Shown here: in pieces, positions 20,810 through 33,213 of the stretch
How positions within the stretch are numbered: position 1 is the first letter of the stretch
How the letters are laid out: every line of letters starts with the position of its first letter
NCBI GenBank assembly: GCA_003615045.1
Contig: ML014205.1
Coordinates: 1-64,000, forward strand
Reading direction: 5' to 3'
Source of the DNA: Caulochytrium protostelioides
Taxonomy: Eukaryota; Chytridiomycota; Caulochytriomycetes; Caulochytriales; Caulochytriaceae
DNA length: 64,000 nt
Notes under the pieces: model-generated
Told to the model about the DNA's origin: nothing
What the model saw: the letters and a program-made list of their open reading frames with translations, nothing else
Databases searched by the model: none
Made by a program: the position numbers and the translations under genes

Positions 20810-23800
20810 TTACTGGATGGCGTTGACGACGCGGAGCGCGACGGTCGGGTTCGGGCTCTTGGCCATCACTTGGATCGTGACGCCGGCGCCTTCCTCGGAG
20901 ACCATGCGAACCTGGGCGAGGCACGGCGTCCCGTCGACAAAGCGGCCGGCGAGCAGCAGCGTATGGGTGTTCTTGCCTGCGGCAACGACGTCGGAACCCT
21001 GGACGGGCGCGAGCCCGAGCATCGGCACGATGCTCTTCACAGCTGACGCACACGTCGCGACCGCGGTCAGGTTGTACGTCTCGCGAGCGTCCTCCGCGGC
21101 GGCGGCGTGCCACGCGGCCTCGAACGACGGCGCGGTGCCCATCACGCGGCCGTCGGGGACCATAAAGTCGGCGAGCACTATCTCAAGCCCTTCGAGCTCA
21201 TACTCGTCCTCGTAGCCCCGGTCGCCGGTTTCCTCGGCCGCATCGGCGAGCTGCGCGTCCAGGTCCTCGTTGGGATCAACGTCGTAGACATGGAAGTGGA
21301 GGGCGCATTGGAAACTTGCGAGTGGGACGCAGTGGTTCGGACGGTGGTACACGACCCACATCGTCTCCGGGGTGTCATAGCGGAGCTGCGGGATCGGCAC
21401 GACGAAGGCGGGCGCGAATCCGGCCAGCGCCGCCACTGCTCCCGGGTCCGCCTCCGCCTCCAGCTCCATATCGTTCAGCAGCTGCATGCGCATCTGCACC
21501 GACACGTTCATCAGCACACTGTCATTCAGCGTGTTGCGGCACGTGTATTGGAACACCACGTGCGCAGGCATCACGTGCTTCACGCAGTGCACCACGTACT
21601 CGGTCTCACTCTCGGTCAGCGCCGCCGGCGCCGAAGAGTGGAGGATCTTACCGAGCGGCGCGAGCGCCGGCACGAGCGACAACTCCTGCTGGTAGTCATG
21701 GAGGCCGCCAGTGCCGCCGCTCGCGCCGCCTCCGACGCTGCCGCCCAGCATCGAGCCGGCGCCGCCGTGGCCGGACCCGAGACCGCCGGCCGTGCCGGCC
21801 GCCGAGGCGTCCATGGACACGGCCGTGCGGTGGTCGGAGGGCGACGGGCGGCCGTGGGCATCGAACTTGTGCGCCGTCGGGCTGAGCGCGAGCCGGCCCT
21901 CACGTTGGGCGCGTGCATGCATCGCGTGATCATGCTGCTCGGTCTTGGTGAGCCGCGGCACGTGCGCATCCGAGAACGGCACTGCGGCCGTGCCGGCGTC
22001 CTGCAGATGGGTATAGAGCTGGGCCTCGAGCACGGGCCAGACGTATGTGTTCTCGTTGAGCAGCAGCGACGCCGCTGGACTGCGGTGGTGCGCGGGGTCC
22101 TTGCCGAGACCCGCCGTGTCAATGACCATCGTGCCGGCGCGGCGGGCCGCCGCGCCGGAGCCGTCGTCACCGGCGCTCGCGGCTTCGCCGTCGGCAGCCG
22201 CGGCGATATCGAGCAGACGCAGGGAGAGCGTGGCGCGGTCACGGACCTCGTCGTCATTGTCGTCCAAGCAGCGCTCAAGCAGGATCCGGATCCGGGGGCG
22301 AAGCTCAGCGACGTCGGCGGCAAAGCGCCCAAGCGCCGTGACGGCGGCCGAGCGCACCGGCGCGTTCTCGAGAATGAGACGGTTGTAGATGTAGCGGATG
22401 TACTTGCTCGGGGTGGCGCACTTGGGGCCCTCGGTGCCCAGGAGATAGAGGACGCGGACAGCGAGACGAGTGAACTCACAGTCCTCGATAAACTCACAGA
22501 GGTGAGACAGCGCCGTTTCGCGGGACGAGGGCACGCTGTAAAAGATGTCAAAGATAGCCTCGATCGTCGCCCTTTTATACTCATAGCCGCCCTCGTCGCG
22601 CAGGACGTTCGCGAGGAAGTTCAGCATCATGCTTTGCTTGGCAGGGAATTTGAGGCACAGGGAGCGGATCGCATCGATGATGACGACTTTAAATTCGTCC
22701 GAGATGTCGCCCATGAAGGAGGCGATTTGCTTCATCAAGGTATCCACGGAGGCCTCGTTGCCGGTCTTCAGAACCGTCGTGATCGCAAAAGTCGCAATGT
22801 TGCGGTTCGGGTCATTGATGCGCGCCTCAAGCTCGGGGGTGAACTGGACCACGAGACTGCGGTGGAGGTGGGCGATGCGGTTCAGCAGCCGGATCGCGGC
22901 AAAGACGAGGGTCGGGCGGTGATTCGAGAGCATCGTCACGAGCGCGTGCGTCGCATACCGCAGCTCTTCGGCGGTCACGTTGCGCAGACCCGTGATCGCG
23001 CGCGCCGCCTCAAAAACGACGATGTAGTCTTTGTGCTTGAGAAAGTTTTGCAGCAGCGGCATCAGCGAGCGCTGGTCGGGCGTCTCGTCGTCCATGATCC
23101 GGCACGTCGTCCGAATCAGCACGATGTAAGTATGCGGGTTGCGGAAGACGACGCGCGAAGCGGCCGTGGCCATCTTGATGATGGCCATCTTGTCGTTCTG
23201 GCGGATCAGGTACATCAGCCCGAGGGCGTGGTACGACGCGATGCCTGGCTTCGAGAGCGCGGCCTGGATCTCGCTGGCCCACCGCTTTACCATGTCCTTG
23301 GCCGACGCGAACAGGTGGATGCAGGAGACCAGCGCGGCCTTCACGACCGCATAGTTCTTGTCGACAAGCGCTTGCTTCATCAGCCGCTCGTTGCCCTGCA
23401 GAATACTCGGGTCCGTGATCTTCACGAGGGCGCGGATCGCATTGGCACGGTAGATTAGATCCGAATTGGCCGTGATATCCTTGGTCACGCTGCTCGTCGC
23501 CATAATGACATCCTCCGCCACCTGCGAAAACTCCTTGATGATCAGGTAAACCATTTGGCGCAACGCCGCGTCCTGGCTCTGGAAGAGCTTGGTGACCGAG
23601 AAGAAGCACTCGGTGGCCTCCTTGGTGCCGAAGGTCTCCGACTGGTAGGTCAGATACGCGATCTTGGTCAGCACCAGACGGCAGTCTCTTGCGCGGATCG
23701 GAGACACATTGAAGATGCGCGCCTCCTGCAGCACGGTCGTCTTGTCCAGATGATAGAACATGCTGCCTTCGGCCATGTCCTCATCCTTCTTGGCGAGACT

Positions 23801-24085
23801 CTGCACACATCCGTCGCAACGAATGAATATCATCGACGTCACACATGAATACCATCAACGTCGTATTGCGCCAGTCATCAGCACATCGATCACAAATGTG
23901 CAAGGGAGCGCAATCAAATTCCATGGTCAGTCCAAACGGCATGCACTTGATGGCATCATCGATCATGTCAGGGGGCACGATTCGACCCTCATAGGGCCCA
24001 ACGAAAAATAATAAGTTCACCCGGGTTCACCGCTCTTCATTGTCAAGCGGCGAGGCCTACGGCGAAAGCGAGCCAACGTTACCAT
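20810..24085 (-). CDS. SEC21: Coatomer subunit gamma (gamma-COP)
   Basis: The proposed model is complement(join(20810..23800, 24083..24085)), about 997 residues. Gamma-COP is part of the COPI F-subcomplex that coats retrograde Golgi-to-ER vesicles. The N-terminal solenoid shows AKKDED, then FYHLDKTTVLQEARIFN, TKEATECFFSVTKLFQSQD, AEDVIMATSSVTKDI, YHALGLMYLIRQND, EARINDPNRNIATFAITTVLKTG, DEFKVVIIDAIRSLCLKFP and CEFIEDCEF, in the order of human COPG1 and yeast Sec21. The appendage follows (SETEYVVHCVKHV, EDEYELEGLEIVLADF). A linker of about 130 residues is Ser/Gly-rich. The long frame opens at GTG 23842 without an upstream ATG. I therefore infer an acceptor at 23801-23802 (tgtgcag) and an ATG-only first exon in context CCACCATGG with donor GTAACG. 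This gives M-SLAKKDED, which fits the family. An internal start is the alternative. Confidence 0.9.
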
Positions 24086-26680
24086 GGTGGCGAGACGTCG
24101 CGACGACGGCGGATCGCACGGGGAAACGGCGGAAACGGCGACAGCGGCGACGGATGACGCGAGCCCCGACGGGACGATCGGCCAAACAGAAACAGTGAAG
24201 GCGCGGCAACACAGTGACGCCGGTAGGACGGGGGGGGCGCTGACACGGGCGCGGGGAGGGACAGGCGCGACCCAGGTCGTGAACGCAAGCGCGTCGCCCG
24301 TCGGAGGTCACTGCGGCCGAAGTGGGTCGTGATCGAGGGCAGCGCACCTAACACGCGCGTGCTGCAGCAAATCGCGCTGCTGTCGGCATATATGTCACGT
24401 CAGGCTGCGTAGCGTCGCGTTGAAGTGGATTGGGGTCGTGTTAGCGTCTGCGCCAGTCTGCCCGAGTCTGTTAACGACCAGCAATGCCCATGCGTGGTGC
24501 GAGGCGGCGCCGAAGGCAGCGCGAGAGACGAGACGTCGCGGATCAGACAACACGTGTTGTATCCGTCAGTATCAACAGGACCGATCCCGCGCCGATGATA
24601 GAGATCGCGGCAGCAGGCGCGCCGTCAGGATGCTGTCGTTGCGATCGACGCGCGCTTGCACGCGGCGGCGGCGGCAAGCGGGTTGTGGCGGGAGGAGGGA
24701 CGAGGTTCGCAGGGGTGGCGCTGGGCCGTGTCGTGGCGCGTGGAAGGGAGCAAGAATCGGGTCACCGCGAACCAGCGTCGCACGTGCATGCGGAGCTTAT
24801 GGAGCCGAGGTCGATCCGTCGCTTCTTGGACGCGTGTCAAGGCTTCGCTCGAGCGCCGATCGCGGCACCACGGCAGCACGCGATGCCCTTTCGTGCGCCC
24901 TTTCGTGCTATACGATGGCTTGAATACGAGCCGCGTCAGTCGGCGCCAACGCGCGTCCACACACACGTGGTCGGCGATAAGTGGCCGTGCGCCGTGCTGT
25001 GACGGCCGGTGTTGGGCGATGTGAGCACACGCGACCCGCCAACGGCGCCACCGAGACCGCGTCGCTCATTGGGGGTTGCAAGAGGGCCGCACGCGATGAA
25101 TGGTGCTGCGCCCCCGACACGATGAAGAAAGGATCTCGCCACCTCGCCACCACGCCTCCAGTCGCATCTCGCTCACCACGGCAAGGCACCACCTAGTCAC
25201 CCGTGCCGAACCAGTCGAACCAGCCACTACGAAGCGATTTTAACAAGGCTAAATAAGTAGAGCGGCGCCAAAAGAATTAACAAGAGAATGCTGAGGGCAA
25301 CACGAAGTAGGAACAGGGGCCCGATCAAAAAAAAAGTATACAGCCTGATCGGGAAAATCAAACGAAACGGGAAAGGGCGTGCAATGAAAACAATGAAAAC
25401 TTGAACAACGAAGACGGAGAGGAATCAGGAAAGAACGAAGAGGGAGCGAATAGAGAGCGTTTTTCCGTCGAGTCACCGCGCCATGGACAGCAGCAGCCGG
25501 GAAGGCAGAAGAGGGCATAGCGCATGGGAAGCCGTACTTGCTAAGGCCAAGCATGGCCATGCCGCCGGGCGTCCAGAGCAAGGACCGACTGAACGGGCCA
25601 ACGGTCTCACGACATGTGCGTCAAGGCACACGTAACATGAGACATCGAGGGGCGAGGAGCGGGTAATGCAGCAAGAGAAGAGAAGCGGGAGGAGCGGACG
25701 AACGGACAGAGACCATGAAATGAAGATGCACCCACAGGACAACACGGATGCGTCACTACCGGTGCGCGTGCGGTACTGGTACCCGTACCGGATCGCCGTG
25801 AAGCGTTCCTGATACCGACACGGACGCTGCACGCTGAAACAGGGGCGGGACCGCCAGCAAGAAATGAAGGGTGGGGTGGACGACGGATGGAGCAACAGCC
25901 CAGCACGACGCGCTTCCGTCGGGAATGGCAGCTCGTGCCGCAATCGCCTAGCCTGAACACAGCGGGCAACGGCTCGCCACTCGGCAAGGATAGCAAGCCA
26001 TCACAGAGCTCGGAGGCGAGCAGGACCCATCGCGTCAACTATGACGACGGCGCAAGCCGCCCTCCCGGGCGTCGACAGCAGCACATCGACCGGGGACATC
26101 CAGGTGACACAACATCTCACAGCCCGTTGGCGGCGCGCGCAGTCGGTCCTCACTCATGCCCACGACGACCGCGTCATGTATCGCGGGCAATGCAAAGATC
26201 GAGCAGCAGCGCCGCCCGTCGTCCTCATCAGACGACGTGCGGGGAGTCAGATGCGGCGTAAGTCAAATCAGAGGCAAGCAAGCAACAAACAAAAAAGAAT
26301 CAAACAAAAAAGAAAACTGAGCATGTCGTTCCACGGCACCGCCAGACCCTCAGAGCGACGCGCTTCGTGTAGAACGGAGTACGCCGGAGAGTCGAGCAGC
26401 GTCGGGAGAACGGGGTATCCAGGCAAGAAGCACCAAGAACGGACCGGCCGTTGTCGTCATGCCACGGGGAAAGAAGACAAGGGATATTCCGCGGCAGGGC
26501 AGGGGTCTCCCATGGCATGGAAACAGGTCAAAGGCGGGGCGGAGAGGAAGGCCAGCTAGCCACGACCGTGAGATAACCACCAGACGTCGCGTCGAGAAGA
26601 GACAAGACAGGACGACAGGGAAACAGAACACCTCGACCGGTGGTATCGTGCGAGGCATCCAGTGGCCTCTCGCGGCGACA
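24086..26680. other. 2.6-kb region with no recognised gene
   Basis: The left part (24086-25200) is GC-rich with many spurious frames. The right part (about 25230-26680) is clearly more purine-rich and AT-richer on the plus strand, with A-tracts such as 25326-25335 and 26286-26312. It may in part be the RRN3 3' UTR, since that gene's stop is at 26681. None of the open frames up to about 170 residues in either strand resembles a protein family I know. Confidence 0.45.
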
Positions 26681-29641
26681 TTACTCGTCGTCAACAAAGA
26701 CCGACATCGCTGTCGCATGGTCCGCCAGATCGTCGTCATCGTCGTCGTCGTACTCCGAGAGACGCGAGGTCCCATCGAGGCCGAAGGGTGTCGCGTGGTA
26801 GAAGGTGTCGTCATGGTCGTCGCGGTCGTGGCCGGTACGGGCCGCGGTCAGATGGCGATGTGCACGCTGCTTGCTTGTACGAAGTGGTTTGCTGTTGCTG
26901 CTGCGGTTACGGTTGCTCAAAGCGTCGTCCTCGTCACCCTCAGAAATGCGGTCGTCATCCTCTGCATCATCATCTCCATCGTCCTCCTCGTGGTGGCTGT
27001 CACGCGGTGAATCTCCGACGCCGCGGCCTCGCGGGCCACGGGCATCGCCACCAGCCCCAAACTTACTCAACATCGAGCACCCATGTCGGGTCGCGTAACC
27101 CTCAGTTTCGCCATCATCCTCATCTTCGTCATCGTTGCCGTCCTCATCATCCGCATCGCCGCGCGAGACGGACGAGGGATGCGCGGCAGCGCCGGCATCC
27201 GAGCTCGTATCGGACGCAGTGTCCTCGTCATCCTCGTCGTCCTCGCCGTCCAGCAGCTCCAGATCCTTGTACAGCGGATCGATGAACGTCTTCGCCAAGT
27301 GGAAAGTGACCGGCTCGTACGAGAAGTCGGGATCGATGCGCGGGGCCGGCGCCGACAGGAGCCGCTCGCGCGCCGCAGCCATGGACGCCGCGGCGCGTCC
27401 GGACGCCGTGTCGCTGCCACTGCCGTCGCCGTCTTGCATCGGCGTTGCGCTGCCGCTGCCCGGCGAGGCATAGTCCGCGAGAGAGTGGAACACGTAAAAG
27501 ATCTCGAGGCCATGCACGACCTTAGCAAACCGGTCCACGACGTGCTTCTGGCACACGCGGAGCGGCTGCAGGCGGCTCTGCATGACTTCCTGCAAGACTG
27601 GCATCTCTGATCGCAGCGATGCGGCATCGTCTTCGTCCTCTTCCTCGTTCTCATCCGCATCGGCATCGTGGCGTCGGCTTTCGCTCGCCGAGGGCATCGC
27701 TTCATCGAGCAGCAGGGTCCGCCAGTGGAAGCAGAGCGTGTAGATCAAGGCCTGGAAGGCATAATAGAACACCGCATGCCGTTCGATGCGCGCCTTTGTC
27801 AGCCGGCTCTCGGCTGGGGTCGCGAAATCCGGTGTATCTGAGTCGTGGGCGCGGAGCGCCGGGGGCGACTGAGCATACGTGACACACCAGTTCATGAGGA
27901 TCCGGGCCGACATCTTGAGCATGGCCGGCGGCAGGTATGCGGCGCGGGCCAAGTAGGAACCCAGATAGGAGGCGGCGCCGGTGCGGACGGACATATGCGC
28001 GTCCGTGTCAACAAATTTCATGAGCAGGAAGCCGATCATGCCATTGGCAAAGTTAGGGTGCAGCGAAGCCATAAAGAACCAAAGATACTGCGTGTAAGAG
28101 CTGCGTAGTGCGACCATTTCGTCGAGCAAGCTCAGGCTGTGGGTAAAGAAAGCCTCGAGCTCGGTCTCTTCAAGGTGCTTCTGCAACCAGCGCAACTCCT
28201 CGAGCAAGGTCGTGAGAAAGACGTCGATGCGGATAAAGAGCTGGCCCAGATCCGTCGTAATAATCTGGTCGTCGCCGATCTCGTCGTCCTCTTCGTCCTC
28301 TTCGCGATCCTGGTGGCTTAAACCGCGAGACAACGCTTCCGCTGGGTGCTCCTTGTCGTCGTCGTCTTCTTCGCTGTCGCTGCCGCCTGCGTGGTAAGCC
28401 ATGTCTTCGGCATATAGCGACGCAAACTCTTCCGACGACGGCACAAACGGCTGGCCCGCGGCTTCAGCAGCGGTCTTTTCCTGTTCGTATCGGGCGCGCA
28501 GCACGGTGCGCTCAATCACCGCGTCAAGATCAAGCTTGTCAGGATCATACCCTGAGTGGAGCTCGACATCCCAGCTGAGCAAGCGGCGGACCAGGATCGC
28601 AAAGACGGGTTGGCGCATCAGCGGAATTGCGCGACCGAGCCGCAGCCAGTGCTGGACATAGCGGCGGACCAGTGGGACGGGGTCATCTTTGAAGGGAAAG
28701 TGCTTGGCGACAAAGGGCAGCAAAAACTTCGGTCCGCTCGGGCAGAGGCGGACAATCGTGACGATCATGTTATGCACGATGTCGAAGGTTGCATCCCGCG
28801 TGTAAACGCAGAAGAGGCGCGTCACATGCTGCGCCACGGCTTTCAAATGGCAGGCCTGGGCCGAAACGAGGTTCTCGAAAAAGACGCTGTACGCGAGCAT
28901 CCATTCGCGGTCGTGCTCGTGAAGCTTGACAGCAAACAGCGCGTTCAGCAGCGACTTGCATGAGGTATCAATCAGCGACACGTTGTCGCTCAGTCCGCGC
29001 AGCACCTCGACGGGCAGCGGATGGCATTCCTGGACGACTTTGACCAGATTGTAGTATTTGGAGCGGTCCGGCTGGAAGCGCGACTGTATGGCGTCACCCA
29101 CCTCGCGGCGCAACCGCAGCATCAGATCATACTCCGTGCTTGGGTCCTCCGCTTTGGTCTCGCTCTGTGCGGCAGCGGCGGCGGCAGCCGCATCGCCGGC
29201 TTGCCGGAGGGCGCGAGCCTGCGACTTCATGGCCTCGACGCGAGGCGGCACAGAGGAGCGGGTCGACGCCAGCGTGGCGGGCACGGCGCTGGTGGTCGAT
29301 AGCATGGTCAGAACGCGGGTCGCCGCGGACACGGAGTGGGAACCAGAGGCGGCCACGGGCGCGTCCTGGGCACCGGGCGCTCCGCCCGCGGTGCGGGCGC
29401 GCAGGGCGCTGAGGCCGGGGGGGTTGGCCTCGGCCTGAGCGAGGTTATATCCCGCCGACTTTGGCAGGGGTTTCGCAGAGAACCGGACCTGTTTGCTCGG
29501 TGGCCGCAGCGATGGCGAGATGGCGCCGTCGGACTTGTGCTTCCGCGTGGGCGAGCTCGGGGGCTCGGGGTTGCCGAGACGAAACGCATCGTGCGAGCGC
29601 TTCATGCCCGAGACCGGGGCGGCAGACATGGGTGCCACCAT
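26681..29641 (-). CDS. RRN3: RNA polymerase I-specific initiation factor RRN3 (TIF-IA)
   Basis: RRN3 binds Pol I and recruits it to rDNA promoters, coupling ribosome synthesis to growth; it acts in the nucleolus. The 986-residue protein has the HEAT-repeat core. KLHEHDREWMLAYSVFFENLVSAQACHLKAV and VRLCPSGPKFLLPFVAKHFPFKDDPV correspond to the conserved N-terminal core. QPVFAILVRRLLSWDVEL, then YTQYLWFFMASLHPNFANGMIGFL and ASYLGSYLARAAYLP follow, and the last is one of the best conserved Rrn3 segments. The second half is interrupted and followed by long acidic Asp/Glu/Ser runs, making it about 1.5 times the usual 630-650 residues. The first 140 residues are disordered. The start is the upstream of two nearby in-frame ATGs. 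It is a single exon. Confidence 0.9.
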   Translation of the reverse strand: MVAPMSAAPVSGMKRSHDAFRLGNPEPPSSPTRKHKSDGAISPSLRPPSKQVRFSAKPLPKSAGYNLAQAEANPPGLSALRARTAGGAPGAQDAPVAASGSHSVSAATRVLTMLSTTSAVPATLASTRSSVPPRVEAMKSQARALRQAGDAAAAAAAAQSETKAEDPSTEYDLMLRLRREVGDAIQSRFQPDRSKYYNLVKVVQECHPLPVEVLRGLSDNVSLIDTSCKSLLNALFAVKLHEHDREWMLAYSVFFENLVSAQACHLKAVAQHVTRLFCVYTRDATFDIVHNMIVTIVRLCPSGPKFLLPFVAKHFPFKDDPVPLVRRYVQHWLRLGRAIPLMRQPVFAILVRRLLSWDVELHSGYDPDKLDLDAVIERTVLRARYEQEKTAAEAAGQPFVPSSEEFASLYAEDMAYHAGGSDSEEDDDDKEHPAEALSRGLSHQDREEDEEDDEIGDDQIITTDLGQLFIRIDVFLTTLLEELRWLQKHLEETELEAFFTHSLSLLDEMVALRSSYTQYLWFFMASLHPNFANGMIGFLLMKFVDTDAHMSVRTGAASYLGSYLARAAYLPPAMLKMSARILMNWCVTYAQSPPALRAHDSDTPDFATPAESRLTKARIERHAVFYYAFQALIYTLCFHWRTLLLDEAMPSASESRRHDADADENEEEDEDDAASLRSEMPVLQEVMQSRLQPLRVCQKHVVDRFAKVVHGLEIFYVFHSLADYASPGSGSATPMQDGDGSGSDTASGRAAASMAAARERLLSAPAPRIDPDFSYEPVTFHLAKTFIDPLYKDLELLDGEDDEDDEDTASDTSSDAGAAAHPSSVSRGDADDEDGNDDEDEDDGETEGYATRHGCSMLSKFGAGGDARGPRGRGVGDSPRDSHHEEDDGDDDAEDDDRISEGDEDDALSNRNRSSNSKPLRTSKQRAHRHLTAARTGHDRDDHDDTFYHATPFGLDGTSRLSEYDDDDDDDLADHATAMSVFVDDE

Positions 29642-31653
29642 CGCAACCGCGGTCGGTGGCGGCTTGGCACGTGGCCCGTCCGTCGCTGACGCGCGTGGCA
29701 GGCAGCGGGAATGATGGGGTCGTCGTGCTCTGGACAGGAGCCGGTGTCAGTGGATGCGACGTTGGGATAATATCGCTGGTCCTTGTCAACAAGCCCGCAG
29801 TAGACCGAACCCGTTGGAGCGCAAAAGAGCCACGGTTTGGTTGGCAAAAGAGTGTTATACACAAACACACGGATGGGGTCAATCGCGCGATGGTGAACGA
29901 TGCCCAAGCGATGGACCGTGGAAGGGGGTATACTAGATACGGGGAGAAGGAAAAAAAGGGAAAGGTGTTCCCGACAAAAGATGCCACACACGATGCAGAT
30001 GACTCCGTCTCACGCAGCCACCGCCACGCGTCCCCACGGGATAGACAACAGCGTAGTGTCTACCCGATGTCTCATCGCTACCGACCGTCGACGCTCAGAA
30101 GGCCATACATCTGTGCGGTGATTCATCTTCGGACCGTGCCATCGGTAGTTCCTTTCGGCCTCCCGAGTCTCCCGCGGCGGTTTCGTCTTCCTCCAGGTGT
30201 TCCGAGGGTTCGACTCTGGGCTCGGCGGGAGGTCGACGCCGCCGCCCGGCCCGCTTGCCCGCCAGTCCGGGCAGGCGGGCCGGCCTCGCGCGCGGCCAGC
30301 ACGGCCAGCACGGCCAGCAGGCCACGTCCCAACTTTCCCCGACGCCCGGATGCTTCGCTGGCCTGCACCGCAGGCCCCGCGCTCGGGGCCTGCACCGGAG
30401 CGAATTTTGCTGCGTCCAGGTCTGGCCAACCAGCACTTCGCGGCCAGCTTCGTCGGAGTGTACGCCGCGACGGGCTGGTTGGCCCGCCGGCGCCATCGTG
30501 GTCGCCGCCGCAGAGAAGGCCTCGACGGTGAGTAGCAGCCGCCCTCGCCGCGTCCCGTCTCGTCTCATCCCGTCTCGTCGTGGCTCGCCGCATGGTCCTC
30601 AGCGCGCACCACGGCCGGCGGTCGTCGCAGCAGCATAGCCGTTGGGCGGGCCCCGCGCAGGCCCAACAACAAATGGCGTGTCCTCGACGGGCGGGACGTG
30701 CTTCATGCTCCCGCCAATCGAGCCAGGCTGCGGGCCTTTTTTTTAAGGTCTATGATACGCGGATCGAATACTGATCGTGCTCCGATGAGCCGAGCGACAA
30801 GCTTGTTAGCGTGCAGGAAGCAAAGAACCGCCGCGCCCGATGTGGGTGCCTGATGTGTGGAGTCGGCGCTGTGGCAGCCCGCGGCCGCGCCGGGTCAACG
30901 CGTGCACACCATAGCTTCTGAGGGTGGGATCTCGCAGCCGCTCCGTGGAGGCCGGCCGTTCACCGCCCAACGCGTTGCCCAGACCCGCGTCCGCAGTTTC
31001 CTTCCAAGCGGCTCGCAAAATCTCAATGCACTCGCATCGCACTTGCAGCATCATATTTTTTGTTGTTTTTACGCCGTGTTAGCAACGATGCAAGACGGTG
31101 GGCTGCAACGCGATGGCTGCGCCTCCGGCCCCTTTCGTGACGCCAGCTGACGAGAGCTCGACTTGTGGAAGACGAGCTGGTGAGCTCCAAAACCTTTGGC
31201 TACGAAGACGAGAGGATGGGATGAACAGCATCGTTCGATGACCGTGAGAGATCGGCGCGTTGAAGGCTCGATGTCACCGGGTCCCGACTAGTGGGGCCCC
31301 CCTTGGCCGGCCTTCCGATCACCCTGCGCCTTGAGCTCCCGCTGAAGTGATGACTGTGATGGGCAAGGATTTAAAGAGCCGCCAGATGTCTTCGGACACC
31401 GATGGCGGCGGCTTCATGCATTAGTTTCGACAGGGGCTCGTTGCTGAGCGTCGGGGGGCGAGAACGAAGCTTTGCAGCCGTGGCTGAAATCGCTGGCTGA
31501 TGAACCCTAGCCCACCCATGTACGCGCCGACCTGATGATACCCACGTTAGGGAGATCCAAGAGTCTATGTACAAGTCTACCGAATAACAGAGAGAAAAAG
31601 AAACGAATGCGCTGGCGCGACCGGATGGGGTGGACGCTTTCAACAACAGGCGA
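29642..31653. other. 2-kb intergenic region between RRN3 and VMA7
   Basis: This lies upstream of RRN3 and downstream of VMA7, both on the minus strand, so it should contain the RRN3 promoter and the VMA7 3' UTR. A GGCCAGCAC repeat lies at about 30295-30325. The open frames are short, overlapping and unrecognised. Confidence 0.5.
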
Positions 31654-32641
31654 TTAGTCGGACCCGAGAATCGCGCGGATGCGCTTCATGACCGAGTCCT
31701 TCGACGCATCGTATGGCGATTCCTTGGAGGGGATCTCGAGGACCGTCGGAAACGCGGCCGAGTGCGCGTCGAGCTGCGGCCGGATGTCGTCGGCCACGTT
31801 CTGCGTAATCAGGATAATGGCGATGTCCTTGCGGCTCGCAAAATCGGCAAAGGCCTCTTCGATCTTGGGCAGCGGCGTTTCTATCCATCATCACGGCCAT
31901 AAAAATATCCGCGCAGAACATAACGAGGTGAGTGGTGCTGGAAAGGGCCATGCTGGCTTGATGCGTCCATCACATACCCTGAAGTCGACGATGGCATCGT
32001 CGCTATAGCGGCGGCATGCGGATCCATCACTTACTGGCCGTCACAATTAGGTAGTTGGGCTTGGACTTGCCGTCCTGGTGGCCGACGCCGGCCAAAAGCA
32101 GGCCCGTGACCGTGTCCTAGCGGATCCGGCGGGCAAGGGACGAGATCCGATAACAGAAAGATCATAAGCCACAAACACAGGATGAGTGATCCATCTCATC
32201 AACGCATCGCTTTCCGATGCATCGGACGTCACGCTGTGCGACTATCAGGCAAGTCAGCGCGTCGATTCGACGTCGTTGATCGCGGAAGGCTGGACTGTCC
32301 AGCCCGGATCAGCGGCGGCGTTCGTATGCTCATGTTCCGCTCAGATGACTGTCAGACTACCGGATGTCGTGGCCGGAGCCGTGAGGAGTGGTCGGCCTTG
32401 TCTTCCGCGATCGCCCCATGGGAACGGTTGGGGCCGAAACGAGCGCCCGCGTAACGCTGCGCTATGCGCAACAGACAGGTCGCTGGCGCTTGGATGGCGG
32501 CCGGTTCGCACAACAGCCTTCGTCGTGCGATCGCGATACTCGCCGGCGACAGGCGGCATCAAGCGCCGACTGGGAGCGGTCGATTACCTCGTCGCCGATA
32601 ACGGCAATCAGGACGCGGTCCTTCTGCTGAAGCGCGGACAT
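31654..32641 (-). CDS. VMA7: V-type proton ATPase subunit F
   Basis: The reconstructed model is complement(join(31654..31880, 32035..32116, 32588..32641)), giving 120 residues against 118-119 in yeast and human. Subunit F sits in the central stalk of V1 and couples ATP hydrolysis to rotor turning. Exon 1 encodes MSALQQKDRVLIAVIGDE, exon 2 begins DTVTGLLLAGVG and ends YLIVTA. Exon 3 contains IAIILITQNVADDIRP, then FPTVLEIPSKESPYDASKDS and ends ILGSD. All are the family's expected blocks with nothing missing. Donors are GTAATC and GTAAGT, acceptors CTAG and ATAG, and the phases (0 and 1) join cleanly. Introns are 471 and 154 bp. No single open frame shows the gene, so it is easy to miss. Confidence 0.92.
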
Positions 32642-33213
32642 CGTGCGAGCGGTTCGTCCAGATGCGATGGAAGCGTAGGTATGAAAAAGAAGAAAAAGTC
32701 GACGATGGATAGCGAGGCGCTATTGGCTATTGGCTGTCGGTGACGCTCCTGCTGGTATGGGGATGCGACGCCCTATCGGCGTAGGGAGGGCGCGCACAGC
32801 CAAGAGTTAGCGCAGCTCCAGCGACTTGCCATTTGGTGACGACCCTTATCGCCGAGCGACGTGCGGTTGATGCGGGCCATCTCGGATAGGGCCGCACGTC
32901 GGCGTGGCTCGGGCGTCGGACCCCGTGGCGCACGGCGCATCGGCGGTGGCACGAGGGGTGGCGACGGCGACGGCAGCTGCCTGCGCCCCCCGGCGTGTAT
33001 GGTGTGCCCGCCTCCTCGTCGGGCGCTCGGCGGTGCGCTGCCGCCGCCGCCGCCGCTGCCGCCGCCGCCGCCGCCGGCGTCCCCCTCGCCGCCCCTCCAG
33101 CCACGGCGCGGATCGCAATGGGCTCCATGACTCCGCCTCCCATCGCTAGCTCTGGCTCTCTCTAAACAGTCATTTTTGATTTTCGTGCTGAGGCTGGGTG
33201 GTATCAAGCGAGC
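32642..33213. other. Intergenic region VMA7/MGM1
   Basis: These 570 bp contain a (GCC)n-rich run at about 33038-33080. They are expected to hold the VMA7 promoter and the MGM1 3' end. No gene is seen. Confidence 0.5.

Noticed and set aside
21107-23458. 783-residue plus-strand frame across gamma-COP
   Set aside because: Composition (Arg, His, Gly) and exact antisense overlap with a clear gamma-COP mark it as a shadow.
24484-25002. 172-residue plus-strand frame from an ATG
   Set aside because: Low-quality composition and equally open overlapping frames on the other strand; nothing recognised.
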